Positions 54,414 through 64,000 of a DNA stretch of 64,000 nt are shown one piece after another. Source of the stretch: Mesorhizobium denitrificans. Its GTDB lineage: Bacteria; Pseudomonadota; Alphaproteobacteria; Rhizobiales; Rhizobiaceae. Where the stretch lies: NCBI RefSeq assembly GCF_003403035.1, contig NZ_QURN01000004.1:310001-374000 (forward strand). Reading direction: 5' to 3'. The number at the start of each line of letters is the position of its first letter. Position 1 is the stretch's first letter. The notes below the pieces were generated by a model, which saw only the letters and a program-made list of their open reading frames with translations, was not told where the DNA came from and did not search any database. The translations under genes were made by a program, and so were the position numbers.

Positions 54414-55994
54414 ATGGCCTTGATGAGCGGTTCTGCATCCTCCCCCGTTGACAAGCGCGACATCGTCACACTTGAGAGTGTGACCAAGCGCTTCCCCGGC
54501 ATTGTAGCCAACGACGATATCGATCTGTCGATTCGTCCAGGTGAGGTGCATGTTCTCCTGGGCGAGAACGGCGCTGGAAAATCCACACTGATCGGTATGC
54601 TCTCCGGCCTGCAGCAGCCGGATGAGGGGCGCATACTCGTCGACGGCAAGCCGACACAGATCACTTCGCCGCGCAATGCGCTGGCGCTTGGCATAGGCAC
54701 GGTATTCCAGCACATGATGCTGGTGCCAACATTGACCGTAGCGGAAAACCTTTTGCTTGGCGGTCCGTGGTGGCAAACGCCGAAAACCGAAGAACTGGCG
54801 GCTCGCGTCGCCGAAATCACGTCCAGCCTTGGCATCACCTTGAAACTGAGCGCCAAGGTGTCCGAGCTTTCGCTTGGCGAGCAACAGCAAGTCGAAATAT
54901 TGCGTGCCATGTTGAGGAACAGCCGCTTGCTGATCCTCGATGAATCGACCTCGATGCTGACACCAAAAGGCATTGACGAACTGGGCGCATTGATGCGGCG
55001 TCTCGTCGGGCAGGGGCTCGCAGTTGTTTTCATTACTCACAAGCTGAAGGAGGCGGTCGCCTTTGGCGATCGCATATCGGTACTGAAGCTTGGCAAGAAG
55101 GTTGGAGAAATCCCGCCAGAGCGACTCCGCTCGCTGGGCGAGCAGGAAATCATCGCAGAAATCGTGGAGTTGATGTTTGGCACGCAGGGAGCAGACCCAG
55201 AGGCTGCCACGCATCCCGATCACACCGCCTCGTTTGCTGGAGCGGCTCCGCTACTGCAGGTGAAGGATCTTGCCGTTGCGCAGACCGAAAACGCACCCGG
55301 CCTGTCGTCTATCTCTTTCGACATTCGTCCCGGCGAGATTCTCGGAATCGCGGGTATCGATGGCAACGGCCAGAAGCAACTGGCGGAAGCCTTGGCTGGT
55401 CAGCGCGCCGTCGCGGGCGGCTCCATATGGGTAGATCGCACCGCCATCGAGACATTAAGCGTCGGGGCGCGCCGGGAAATCGGCCTTCGCTATCTGACCG
55501 ACGACCGGTTAGGTGAAGGCACCGTCGGCACCTTTCCGGTTTCGATAAACTTCTTTCTCAAGCAGGTCGGCGCCGCGCCTTTCTGGCGCAATGGCGTCGA
55601 GCAGCGCGGCGAAATCGATGCGCGCGCCGCGCAGCTTGCGCGCGAATACGATGTGCGAACACCCAGCCTCAAGACACCGGTGGGACGGCTCTCCGGAGGT
55701 AATATCCAGAAGGTGCTGTTGGCGCGAGAATTGGCCGAGGGTGCCAAGGTGGTGATCTTCAACAAGCCAACCTACGGGCTTGATCTTGCCAACACACTGG
55801 CGTCGCGCCAGCGCATCCGCGATACGGCGGCGCGTGGCTTGGCCGTGTTGCTCATATCTACCGATCTGGAGGAACTGCTTAGCATGTGCGACCGTATCGC
55901 GGTGATTGCCGATGGTGCGCTTGTCGGAACCGTAGATAACGTCGACGACGCACGCACCAAGGTCGGGCGCTTGATGATCGGATTAGCCGCATGA
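54414..55994 (+). CDS. sugar/nucleoside-type ABC importer ATPase (two domains)
   Basis: A 526-residue double ATPase (ATG at 54414; a GTG at 54411 and ATG at 54423 are also possible). Domain 1 has Walker A GENGAGKST and signature SLGEQQQVEI. Domain 2 lacks a canonical Walker A, reading GIAGIDGNGQKQ, and has signature LSGGNIQKVLL and a degenerate Walker B (VVIFNKPTYGLDL). Such half-degenerate second domains are normal in BMP and sugar importers. It overlaps the next permease by ATGA. Confidence 0.87.
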   Translation: MALMSGSASSPVDKRDIVTLESVTKRFPGIVANDDIDLSIRPGEVHVLLGENGAGKSTLIGMLSGLQQPDEGRILVDGKPTQITSPRNALALGIGTVFQHMMLVPTLTVAENLLLGGPWWQTPKTEELAARVAEITSSLGITLKLSAKVSELSLGEQQQVEILRAMLRNSRLLILDESTSMLTPKGIDELGALMRRLVGQGLAVVFITHKLKEAVAFGDRISVLKLGKKVGEIPPERLRSLGEQEIIAEIVELMFGTQGADPEAATHPDHTASFAGAAPLLQVKDLAVAQTENAPGLSSISFDIRPGEILGIAGIDGNGQKQLAEALAGQRAVAGGSIWVDRTAIETLSVGARREIGLRYLTDDRLGEGTVGTFPVSINFFLKQVGAAPFWRNGVEQRGEIDARAAQLAREYDVRTPSLKTPVGRLSGGNIQKVLLARELAEGAKVVIFNKPTYGLDLANTLASRQRIRDTAARGLAVLLISTDLEELLSMCDRIAVIADGALVGTVDNVDDARTKVGRLMIGLAA

Positions 55995-57088
55995 GCATCG
56001 ACACAGCGCCAACTGTCAGCGCGACCGCGCTCGATGCAACCAGCGGGGCGGCAACGCGCCGCGCGATTTTGCATCGATTGCTGATGACGCTCGGCCCAAT
56101 TCTGATCGCCCTGATCATCGCGGGTTGCATTTTGCTCGCCGTTGGCGTCGATCCGCTAGCCTATTATGGCTACGTGTTGGAGAAAGGCCTTTTCTCGCCG
56201 CTGGGAATCCAGCAAACGCTCTCGCGAATGGCTCCGCTGTTGTTCCTTGCCGCGGGCCTTATCGTGGCCTTTCGCGCAGGCATGTGGAATTTGGGCGGCG
56301 ATGGGCAGTTTCTTCTCGGTGCTGTAGCTGCTGCCGCCAGCGCGCCGGTTCTAATTCAATTTATGCCGGGCTGGCTCGCGTTATTTTGCGCGTTCATCAT
56401 TGCCACGATTGTTGCGATGATCTGGTCGCTCGTTCCCGCGCTGCTGCGGGCTTATCAGGGCGTCAATGAGATCGTCACGACTTTGATGATGACGTTTCTG
56501 GGCACTTCGCTTGCCAATGTTCTGGTCAAGCTGGTTTTTCGTGATCCCGGCACGACTGTGCCGCAGACCCGCACATTGCCCGTAGAAGACCGTTTGCCGC
56601 GTCTCTTCGACACAACGATCACCAGCGGTCTGGTTCTTGGCTTGATCACAATCATCATTGTGCATCTGGTGATGACACGCACTGCATTCGGGCTGAAATT
56701 ACGGATTGTCGGTGCCAATCCGCGCGCGGCGGTGCATGCCGGATTGAACGTCTCTGCCCTGACGATAGCGGTCTTCGCGATTTCCGCGGGGCTCGCAGGG
56801 CTCGCAGGTGCGGTGGACATAATCGGCGTGCAGGGCAATGTGCGGGCCGACTGGAACCCTGCCTATGGGCTTGCGGTCATTCCAGCCGTTTTTCTCGCCC
56901 GCATGAACGGCTTTGCTGCAATCGGCTTTGTGTTCCTGCTTTCAGTGTTGTCAATCGGAGGCGAAAGCGCAGCGCGCCGCCTCGGCGTTCCAAATCATTT
57001 TACGCTGGTGCTGATTTCAATCGTGCTGATCGTGCTCGCCCTCGCTGAATATGTTGACCATCGCTACAACCAATCGAGAAAGGCCTGA
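55991..57088 (+). CDS. BMP-type ABC importer permease 1
   Basis: A 365-residue permease of the BPD_transp_2 type with eight to ten helices and the GMWNLGGDGQFLLGA and NEIVTTLMMTFLG motifs. It joins the second permease to form the membrane channel. It starts in an ATGA overlap with the ATPase gene and ends 3 bp before the second permease. The N-terminal 35 residues are soluble. Confidence 0.86.
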   Translation: MSIDTAPTVSATALDATSGAATRRAILHRLLMTLGPILIALIIAGCILLAVGVDPLAYYGYVLEKGLFSPLGIQQTLSRMAPLLFLAAGLIVAFRAGMWNLGGDGQFLLGAVAAAASAPVLIQFMPGWLALFCAFIIATIVAMIWSLVPALLRAYQGVNEIVTTLMMTFLGTSLANVLVKLVFRDPGTTVPQTRTLPVEDRLPRLFDTTITSGLVLGLITIIIVHLVMTRTAFGLKLRIVGANPRAAVHAGLNVSALTIAVFAISAGLAGLAGAVDIIGVQGNVRADWNPAYGLAVIPAVFLARMNGFAAIGFVFLLSVLSIGGESAARRLGVPNHFTLVLISIVLIVLALAEYVDHRYNQSRKA

Positions 57089-57091
57089 GAC

Positions 57092-58881
<1,790 letters not shown>

Positions 58882-58906
58882 TGGCGGCCAATCTGGAGAT
58901 TTGATC

Positions 58907-60085
58907 ATGCGTTATTCCGAGCACGCCAATCCAGTCATTACGCTGACTGCCGGGCCCGTCAATTGCTACCCGGAAGTGCTGCGCGGCCTTGGCCGCACAG
59001 TGCTCTATGATTACGATCCGGCGTTCCAACTCTTTTACGAGAATGTCGTTGGCAAGGCGCAGAAGGCGATGCGCCTTTCAAGCAAGCCGGTCATCCTGCA
59101 CGGCGAACCCGTTCTTGGCCTTGAGGCTGCCGCCGCCTCGCTAATCACGCCTGACGACGTTGTGCTCAATCTCGTCTCCGGCGTCTATGGCAAGGGCTTC
59201 GGCTATTGGGCAAAGCGTTACTCGCCTCACCTGCTGGAGATCGAAGTGCCATACAATGAGGCGATCGATCCGCAGGCCGTCGCCGATATGCTCAAGGCCC
59301 ATCCGGAAATCACCATCGTGTCGGTTTGTCATCACGACACGCCCTCGGGCACCATCAATCCGATCGACGAGATCGGCGCGCTCGTTTCGGCACATGGCGG
59401 CTATTTGATCGTAGATGCGGTTTCATCCTTTGCCGGCATGAAGACGCATCCCGATGACTGCAAAGCAGACATCTATGTTACCGGCCCAGGCAAATGCCTG
59501 GGTGCGCCGCCAGCGCTGACAATTCTCGGCGTCAGCGAGCGCGCTTGGGCCAAGATGAAGGCCAACAAAGCGGCACCTCGCGCGTCGATGTTGAGCATTG
59601 TCGATTGGGAAAATGCATGGTCGCGAGATCAACCATTCCCGTTTACCCCCGCAGTTGCGGAGATCAACGGGCTCGATGCCGCGCTCGACCTATACCTGAA
59701 CGAAGGACCGGAGGCGGTGTGGGCGCGCCACGCGCTGACGGCAAAGGCCATGCGTGCCGGAGTTGTAGCCATGGGCCTCTCTATTTGGGCAGCCAGCGAC
59801 AAGATTGCATCGCCAACAACGACCTCTGTTCGCACGCCGGAAGGTGTCGATGAAAAGACAATTCGAGAGGCAGCGCGCTCCCGCTACGGCGTGGTGTTCT
59901 CCTCTGGCCGCAGCGAAACGCTGGGGAAGCTGACACGCATAGGTCACATGGGGCCAACGGCGCAGCCCATCTACGCAATAGCAGCGCTGACTGCGTTTGG
60001 TGGTGCTCTGAATGCGGCCGGCCAAAAGCTTGCAGTTGGCAAGGGAGTAGAAGCGGCGATGGCAGTCATCGACGCCGACGCCTGA
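58907..60085 (+). CDS. pyridoxamine-pyruvate aminotransferase (PPAT)
   Basis: A 392-residue fold-type I aminotransferase (ATG at 58907 after GGAG). The active-site lysine is K196 in TGPGKCLG, matching K197 of the M. loti enzyme which starts one residue earlier. E67 in GEPVLGLEAAAAS and the C-terminal arginines (SSGRSETLGKLTRIGHMG) also fit. It converts pyridoxamine and pyruvate to pyridoxal and alanine without bound PLP, using the substrate itself as the amino carrier. Related alanine-glyoxylate enzymes look similar but lack this context. Confidence 0.95.
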   Translation: MRYSEHANPVITLTAGPVNCYPEVLRGLGRTVLYDYDPAFQLFYENVVGKAQKAMRLSSKPVILHGEPVLGLEAAAASLITPDDVVLNLVSGVYGKGFGYWAKRYSPHLLEIEVPYNEAIDPQAVADMLKAHPEITIVSVCHHDTPSGTINPIDEIGALVSAHGGYLIVDAVSSFAGMKTHPDDCKADIYVTGPGKCLGAPPALTILGVSERAWAKMKANKAAPRASMLSIVDWENAWSRDQPFPFTPAVAEINGLDAALDLYLNEGPEAVWARHALTAKAMRAGVVAMGLSIWAASDKIASPTTTSVRTPEGVDEKTIREAARSRYGVVFSSGRSETLGKLTRIGHMGPTAQPIYAIAALTAFGGALNAAGQKLAVGKGVEAAMAVIDADA

Positions 60086-60862
<777 letters not shown>

Positions 60863-60876
60863 CCACTATAAGAAGC

Positions 60877-60921
60877 GGAATGTCAGGCTCTGGAAGGACC
60901 ACTAGCAGAGCCTGACATTCC
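60877..60921. terminator. bidirectional terminator
   Basis: GGAATGTCAGGCTCTG (60877-60892) and its exact inverse CAGAGCCTGACATTCC (60906-60921) give a perfect 16-pair stem with a 13-base loop. It lies between the convergent pyridoxal 4-dehydrogenase and branched-chain-type binding-protein genes, close to both stops, and so should end transcription from both sides. The T-run is weak on either side. Confidence 0.75.
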
Positions 60922-60947
60922 TCAATATTAAACCGTAACTGTTGGCA

Positions 60948-62066
60948 TTACATCTGCGAGTATGTCGGCTTTCCGTCTTCGCCCTTCTTCCACTCGTAGA
61001 TTACGTAGTCTGGGCGTGTGATGTCGCCCTTTGCATCGTAGCCGATAGGACCGATGGCCGTTGCCCATGGCCCGCCAGATTTGATCGTTTCTGCAACTTT
61101 CTGAGCATCGTCGGCCGAACCGGTCTTGGCGATGGCTGCGGCAACAATCTGAAGCGCCGCATACGAGTAGAGAGTGTAGGCTTCGGGTTCGAATCCCTTG
61201 GCGCGGAACTTCTCGACCAACTCCTTCGCATCCGCATTTTTGCGCGGATCGGGCGCGAAGGTGTTGAGCGTGCCGATAACGGAATCGCCGGCGATTGAGG
61301 CCAGTTCGTTGGAGACCATGCCGTCGCCCGAGAACAACGTTGCCTTCAGGCCCTGATCGGCTGACTGCCGCATGATAAGCCCCGCCTCGGTGTGCAGTCC
61401 GCCGAAATAGATCAGCGTCACACCGGCTTCCTTCATCTTGGCGATCATCGCCGAGAAGTCCTTATCGCCGATGTTGATGCCTTCCATCATCACTTCCTTG
61501 ACGCCCTTTTCGTTCAGCACCTTCTTCGCAACGTCGACCAGTCCCTGTCCGTAAGGCGTCTTGTCGTGGATGATGGCGATCTTGGCATCCTTGAAATGGC
61601 TGGCGATGTAGTCGGCTGCAACTTGACCCTGCTGGTCGTCGCGCCCGCAGGTGCGGAAGGTGTTCCAGAGTCCGCGCTCGGTGTAGACGGGATTGGTTGA
61701 AGCAGGTGTGATTTCCAGCACGCCATTGTCGGCGTAGACCTCGGATGCAGGGATCGACACACCGGAATTGAAGTGCCCTACTACGTACTTGATACCGTCA
61801 GCCACGAATTTGTTTGCAACCGAGATTCCCTGCTTCGGGTCGGAAACGTCGTCGCCGACCTGAACCTTGATCTTCTCACCGAGAATGCCTCCGGCGGCGT
61901 TGATATCTTCCGCCGCCTGTTCGACGCCCTTCTGAATCTGTGCGCCGAAAGCGGCGTTAGGACCGGTGACTGGACCGGCGACACCGATGGTTATGTCTGC
62001 CCAGGCAGACCCACCGAACGAGAATACCGCGCCCATCAGCGCTGCGCTAAAGAGTGTCCGTTTCAT
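60948..62066 (-). CDS. branched-chain-type ABC binding protein (LivJ/BraC family)
   Basis: A 372-residue periplasmic protein: signal peptide [20 protein letters not shown] cut near WA-D, then [23 protein letters not shown], the LIVBP hallmark. It has [18 protein letters not shown] and [12 protein letters not shown]. It binds branched-chain amino acids or aromatic/alkyl acids. It lies 87 bp downstream of the acyl-CoA ligase gene and shares its direction, which suggests a carboxylic acid ligand later activated to a CoA ester. No permease or ATPase is visible here; they may lie to the right or elsewhere. Confidence 0.85.
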   Translation of the reverse strand: MKRTLFSAALMGAVFSFGGSAWADITIGVAGPVTGPNAAFGAQIQKGVEQAAEDINAAGGILGEKIKVQVGDDVSDPKQGISVANKFVADGIKYVVGHFNSGVSIPASEVYADNGVLEITPASTNPVYTERGLWNTFRTCGRDDQQGQVAADYIASHFKDAKIAIIHDKTPYGQGLVDVAKKVLNEKGVKEVMMEGINIGDKDFSAMIAKMKEAGVTLIYFGGLHTEAGLIMRQSADQGLKATLFSGDGMVSNELASIAGDSVIGTLNTFAPDPRKNADAKELVEKFRAKGFEPEAYTLYSYAALQIVAAAIAKTGSADDAQKVAETIKSGGPWATAIGPIGYDAKGDITRPDYVIYEWKKGEDGKPTYSQM

Positions 62067-62153
62067 GCATGCTCTCCCATTTTACACGGGCGCTGATAAA
62101 AGCCTTCATGCGCTGCCCGCGCCTGCGCAGAAGGCCGTTGGAATCCTGCTCTG

Positions 62154-63788
62154 CTAGCGCGCTCCCCGGTCGAACGTCGCTTCCGTCACGCCCCTCTGCT
62201 TGAGGGTGCTTTTGGCGATCTTTTCCGTGGGCGTTCGCGGCAAAAGCGCATCGACGATCTCGACATAGCGCGGCACCATGTGGCGCGGCGCGTTGGCGGC
62301 GTAGTGCTCTATCAGCTGTGCCGGTGTGAACTGCGAACCGGCGCGCCGCATCGCGACGACCATGATGTCTTCTTCGGTGAATTCCGAAGCGACACCGAAG
62401 GCGGCGCACTCGACGATGTCCGGATGACGCTCTGCAATGCTCTCGACCTCGTAGGCCGAGATATTCTCGCCTCGCCGGCGTATTGCCTCATTGAGCCTGT
62501 GCTTGAAGTAAAGCCACCCATCTTCGTCGAAGCAGCCCGCGTCGCCGGAGTGATACCAGAGGTTCCGCAAGGTTTGGACAGTCCTGGCTTCGGCGTTGAA
62601 ATAGCCGGAAAACATGCTCCAGTTCTTGCGTGGCCGCGAAACGATCTCTCCGACGCTGCCGGGCGGCAGCGGCTGGTCGTATTCGTCGACCACGGCGACC
62701 TCCCAATCTGGATGTGGACGCCCGCAAGAGCCGTCACGCCCATTGTCCGCCGTGTCGAGCGTGACGAAGCTCGTTTCGGTCTGACCATATCCCGTAACCA
62801 GTTTCAGCCCGAACCGGCGCTCGAAAGATGACTGGTCCGGAACCATCGGGATGCATTGGCAAACGCGTATTGAATTCCTCTCGTCGACCTCCGCAGCCTG
62901 CGCACGAGAGAGGATGACGCCCATCGCGCCAAGCATGTTGGTCGCTGTGGCACCGCTTCCGCGAACCTGTTCCCAGAATCGCGAGGCGCTGAATTGATCG
63001 ACGAGCGTCGCCCTGGTGCCATAGATCAGCGGCAGGTACACACCGAACATCTGCGCATCGGTATGAAACAGCGGCAGTGCGGAAAAATAGCTGTCGTCGC
63101 ACGTATATCCGAGATTCAGCGCCATCGCCGCCGCCCACGCGTAGCAGTGGTGGTGCGACATCAACGCGCCCTTGGCCGGCCCGGTCGTCCCGGACGTGTA
63201 GAGGATCGCCATTGGGTCCGTGTAGTGCAAATCGACTGCGTCGAAATCAGATTGCGATGTAAGGCAGTCCTCATACCGGCAGATGCGAGCGATGCGGATG
63301 CCGGCCGCGCGTGCGTCATCAGGGTCGGCACCCACGAGGATAAGCGTTCTGATCGCCGGGATTTGAGCTTGAATGCTGGCGATTTCGGGCAGTGAAGCAG
63401 CATCCGCGACGAGCGTTTCCGCGCCCGAATTTGTCAAGTTGTGGCGGAGAAGATCTCCTTTCAGGCCTGGGTTGTTCGGAGTCTCGATCGCACCCAGCCT
63501 GGAGATTGCAAACCATAGCGCGACGAATTCGAAGCAGTTCGGCAGCAAAAGTGCGACACGGTCGCCCTTGCTCACCCCGAGGCGCTGCAGGCCATGCGCA
63601 AGCTCGCCTGAAATGGCGAACATTTCCTCAAAGCTCGCCGTGCGGCCGCAGATGTCAATAAACGCTGTGCTGCCCAACCGCTCGGCCTGATGCTGCAGGA
63701 TTTTTGGCAGCACACGGAGTTCGATTTCCCGATCCGAATGGCCGGGAATGATATGCGGCGTGTGGATCTGGTGAATTGTCATGGTCAT
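62154..63788 (-). CDS. AMP-forming acyl-CoA synthetase
   Basis: A 544-residue adenylate-forming ligase. Core motifs are AILYTSGTTGPAKGALMSHHH (P-loop region), GYGQTE, and the hinge-region YHSGDAG, with a catalytic lysine in TPTEKIAKSTLK near the C-terminus. Overall pattern resembles carnitine/crotonobetaine-CoA ligase (CaiC) or cyclohexanecarboxylate-type ligases. The start overlaps the stop of the enoyl-CoA hydratase-like gene (ATGA). With the binding protein it forms a small acid uptake and activation unit. Confidence 0.85.
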   Translation of the reverse strand: MTMTIHQIHTPHIIPGHSDREIELRVLPKILQHQAERLGSTAFIDICGRTASFEEMFAISGELAHGLQRLGVSKGDRVALLLPNCFEFVALWFAISRLGAIETPNNPGLKGDLLRHNLTNSGAETLVADAASLPEIASIQAQIPAIRTLILVGADPDDARAAGIRIARICRYEDCLTSQSDFDAVDLHYTDPMAILYTSGTTGPAKGALMSHHHCYAWAAAMALNLGYTCDDSYFSALPLFHTDAQMFGVYLPLIYGTRATLVDQFSASRFWEQVRGSGATATNMLGAMGVILSRAQAAEVDERNSIRVCQCIPMVPDQSSFERRFGLKLVTGYGQTETSFVTLDTADNGRDGSCGRPHPDWEVAVVDEYDQPLPPGSVGEIVSRPRKNWSMFSGYFNAEARTVQTLRNLWYHSGDAGCFDEDGWLYFKHRLNEAIRRRGENISAYEVESIAERHPDIVECAAFGVASEFTEEDIMVVAMRRAGSQFTPAQLIEHYAANAPRHMVPRYVEIVDALLPRTPTEKIAKSTLKQRGVTEATFDRGAR

Positions 63789-64000
63789 GATCTGAAGGCT
63801 TTTGCCCGGGCTTGGGCTTCGGGGGAGAGAAAGCCGCTGATGGTCGCTTCGGTTTCGCGTGCGATCGCGGTATCGAGCGAAGAGTGGAAGCCCTCATTGA
63901 TGGCGTGCTTGATTTTCGCAACGGCGCCCAGTGGGCGTGTGCCAATCAGCACTGCGAGGTGCCTTGCCTCATCCAGCAGTTCGCCGTCGGGTACGATCTT
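63785..64000 (-). CDS. enoyl-CoA hydratase/isomerase, C-terminal fragment
   Basis: The last 71 codons of a gene that enters from the right. The tail matches the enoyl-CoA hydratase/crotonase C-terminus (KIVPDGELLDEARHLAV, PLGAVAKIKHAINEG, ATISGFLSPEAQARAKAF). It overlaps the acyl-CoA synthetase start by 4 bp, so they are in one operon for CoA-ester breakdown. Active-site residues lie outside the window. Confidence 0.8.
   Translation of the reverse strand, partial: KIVPDGELLDEARHLAVLIGTRPLGAVAKIKHAINEGFHSSLDTAIARETEATISGFLSPEAQARAKAFRS

Noticed and set aside
54168-55223. Minus-strand reading frame of 351 codons over the BMP and ATPase genes
   Set aside because: Shadow of the plus-strand genes; it spans the intergenic hairpin and two different genes and has no recognisable motif.
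61185-61197. GGGTTCGAATCCC, identical to a tRNA T-arm
   Set aside because: It lies inside the minus-strand branched-chain-type binding-protein gene (reads KGFEP there), with no acceptor stem, anticodon arm or other tRNA parts around it.

Overview
The window comes from an alphaproteobacterium of the order Hyphomicrobiales (Brucella/Ochrobactrum, Phyllobacterium or Mesorhizobium relatives). The evidence is the near residue-for-residue match, from memory, of several enzymes to the vitamin B6 degradation proteins of Mesorhizobium loti, together with a Brucella/rhizobia-style non-phosphorylative L-fucose locus, many ABC importers and a RirA-like iron box. It reads as a chromosomal or chromid region devoted to scavenging and catabolism. 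There are no rRNA or tRNA genes, prophage, insertion sequences or CRISPR arrays, and no gap longer than about 220 bp without a gene.

Layout. 1-5.6 kb: the end of an ABC-2 permease gene, a small DMT-like membrane protein, a PAP2 phosphatase, a CYTH protein, and a CecR/YbhG-like TetR-HlyD-ATPase-permease export operon. 5.6-18 kb: an L-fucose-type sugar-acid locus (MalK/F/G-type importer, fuconolactonase, fuconate dehydratase, 2-keto-3-deoxyfuconate dehydrogenase, diketo-acid hydrolase, mutarotase, second enolase-superfamily dehydratase, IclR regulator). 18-20.3 kb: a CaiB/BaiF CoA-transferase translationally coupled to a solute-binding-protein-like protein that lacks an export signal. 20.4-31.2 kb: a DeoR regulator divergent from a betaine-type importer, two tandem dimethylglycine/sarcosine dehydrogenase-like flavoproteins and a choline-kinase-like protein. 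31.2-33.1 kb: an ArsR regulator, a small secreted protein and a dienelactone hydrolase cut short by an amber codon. 33.2-36.9 kb: 5-oxoprolinase PxpA and a PxpB-PxpC fusion downstream of manC. 37-40.8 kb: an FbpABC-type ferric-iron importer.

41-60.9 kb: a complete vitamin B6 degradation cluster. It holds pyridoxine 4-oxidase, GntR regulator, AAMS amidohydrolase, MHPC oxygenase, a DUF1185 protein, a PEBP-like protein, HMPDC decarboxylase, 4-pyridoxate dehydrogenase, FHMPC dehydrogenase, a NitT/TauT-type importer with an NMT1/THI5-like binding protein, a BMP/nucleoside-type importer, 4-pyridoxolactonase, pyridoxamine-pyruvate aminotransferase and pyridoxal 4-dehydrogenase. Pyridoxine and pyridoxamine converge on pyridoxal, then 4-pyridoxolactone, 4-pyridoxate, ring decarboxylation, ring opening, and finally succinic semialdehyde, acetate, ammonia and CO2. 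The two importers, DUF1185 and PEBP have no assigned role in this pathway and are the most interesting unknowns. 60.9-64 kb: a convergent operon with a branched-chain-type binding protein, an acyl-CoA ligase and the end of an enoyl-CoA hydratase gene.

Architecture. In four importer operons the binding-protein gene is followed at once by an inverted repeat before the membrane or ATPase genes. Three convergent gene pairs overlap by 4 bp at their stop codons. Many operon joints are ATGA or GTGA overlaps.
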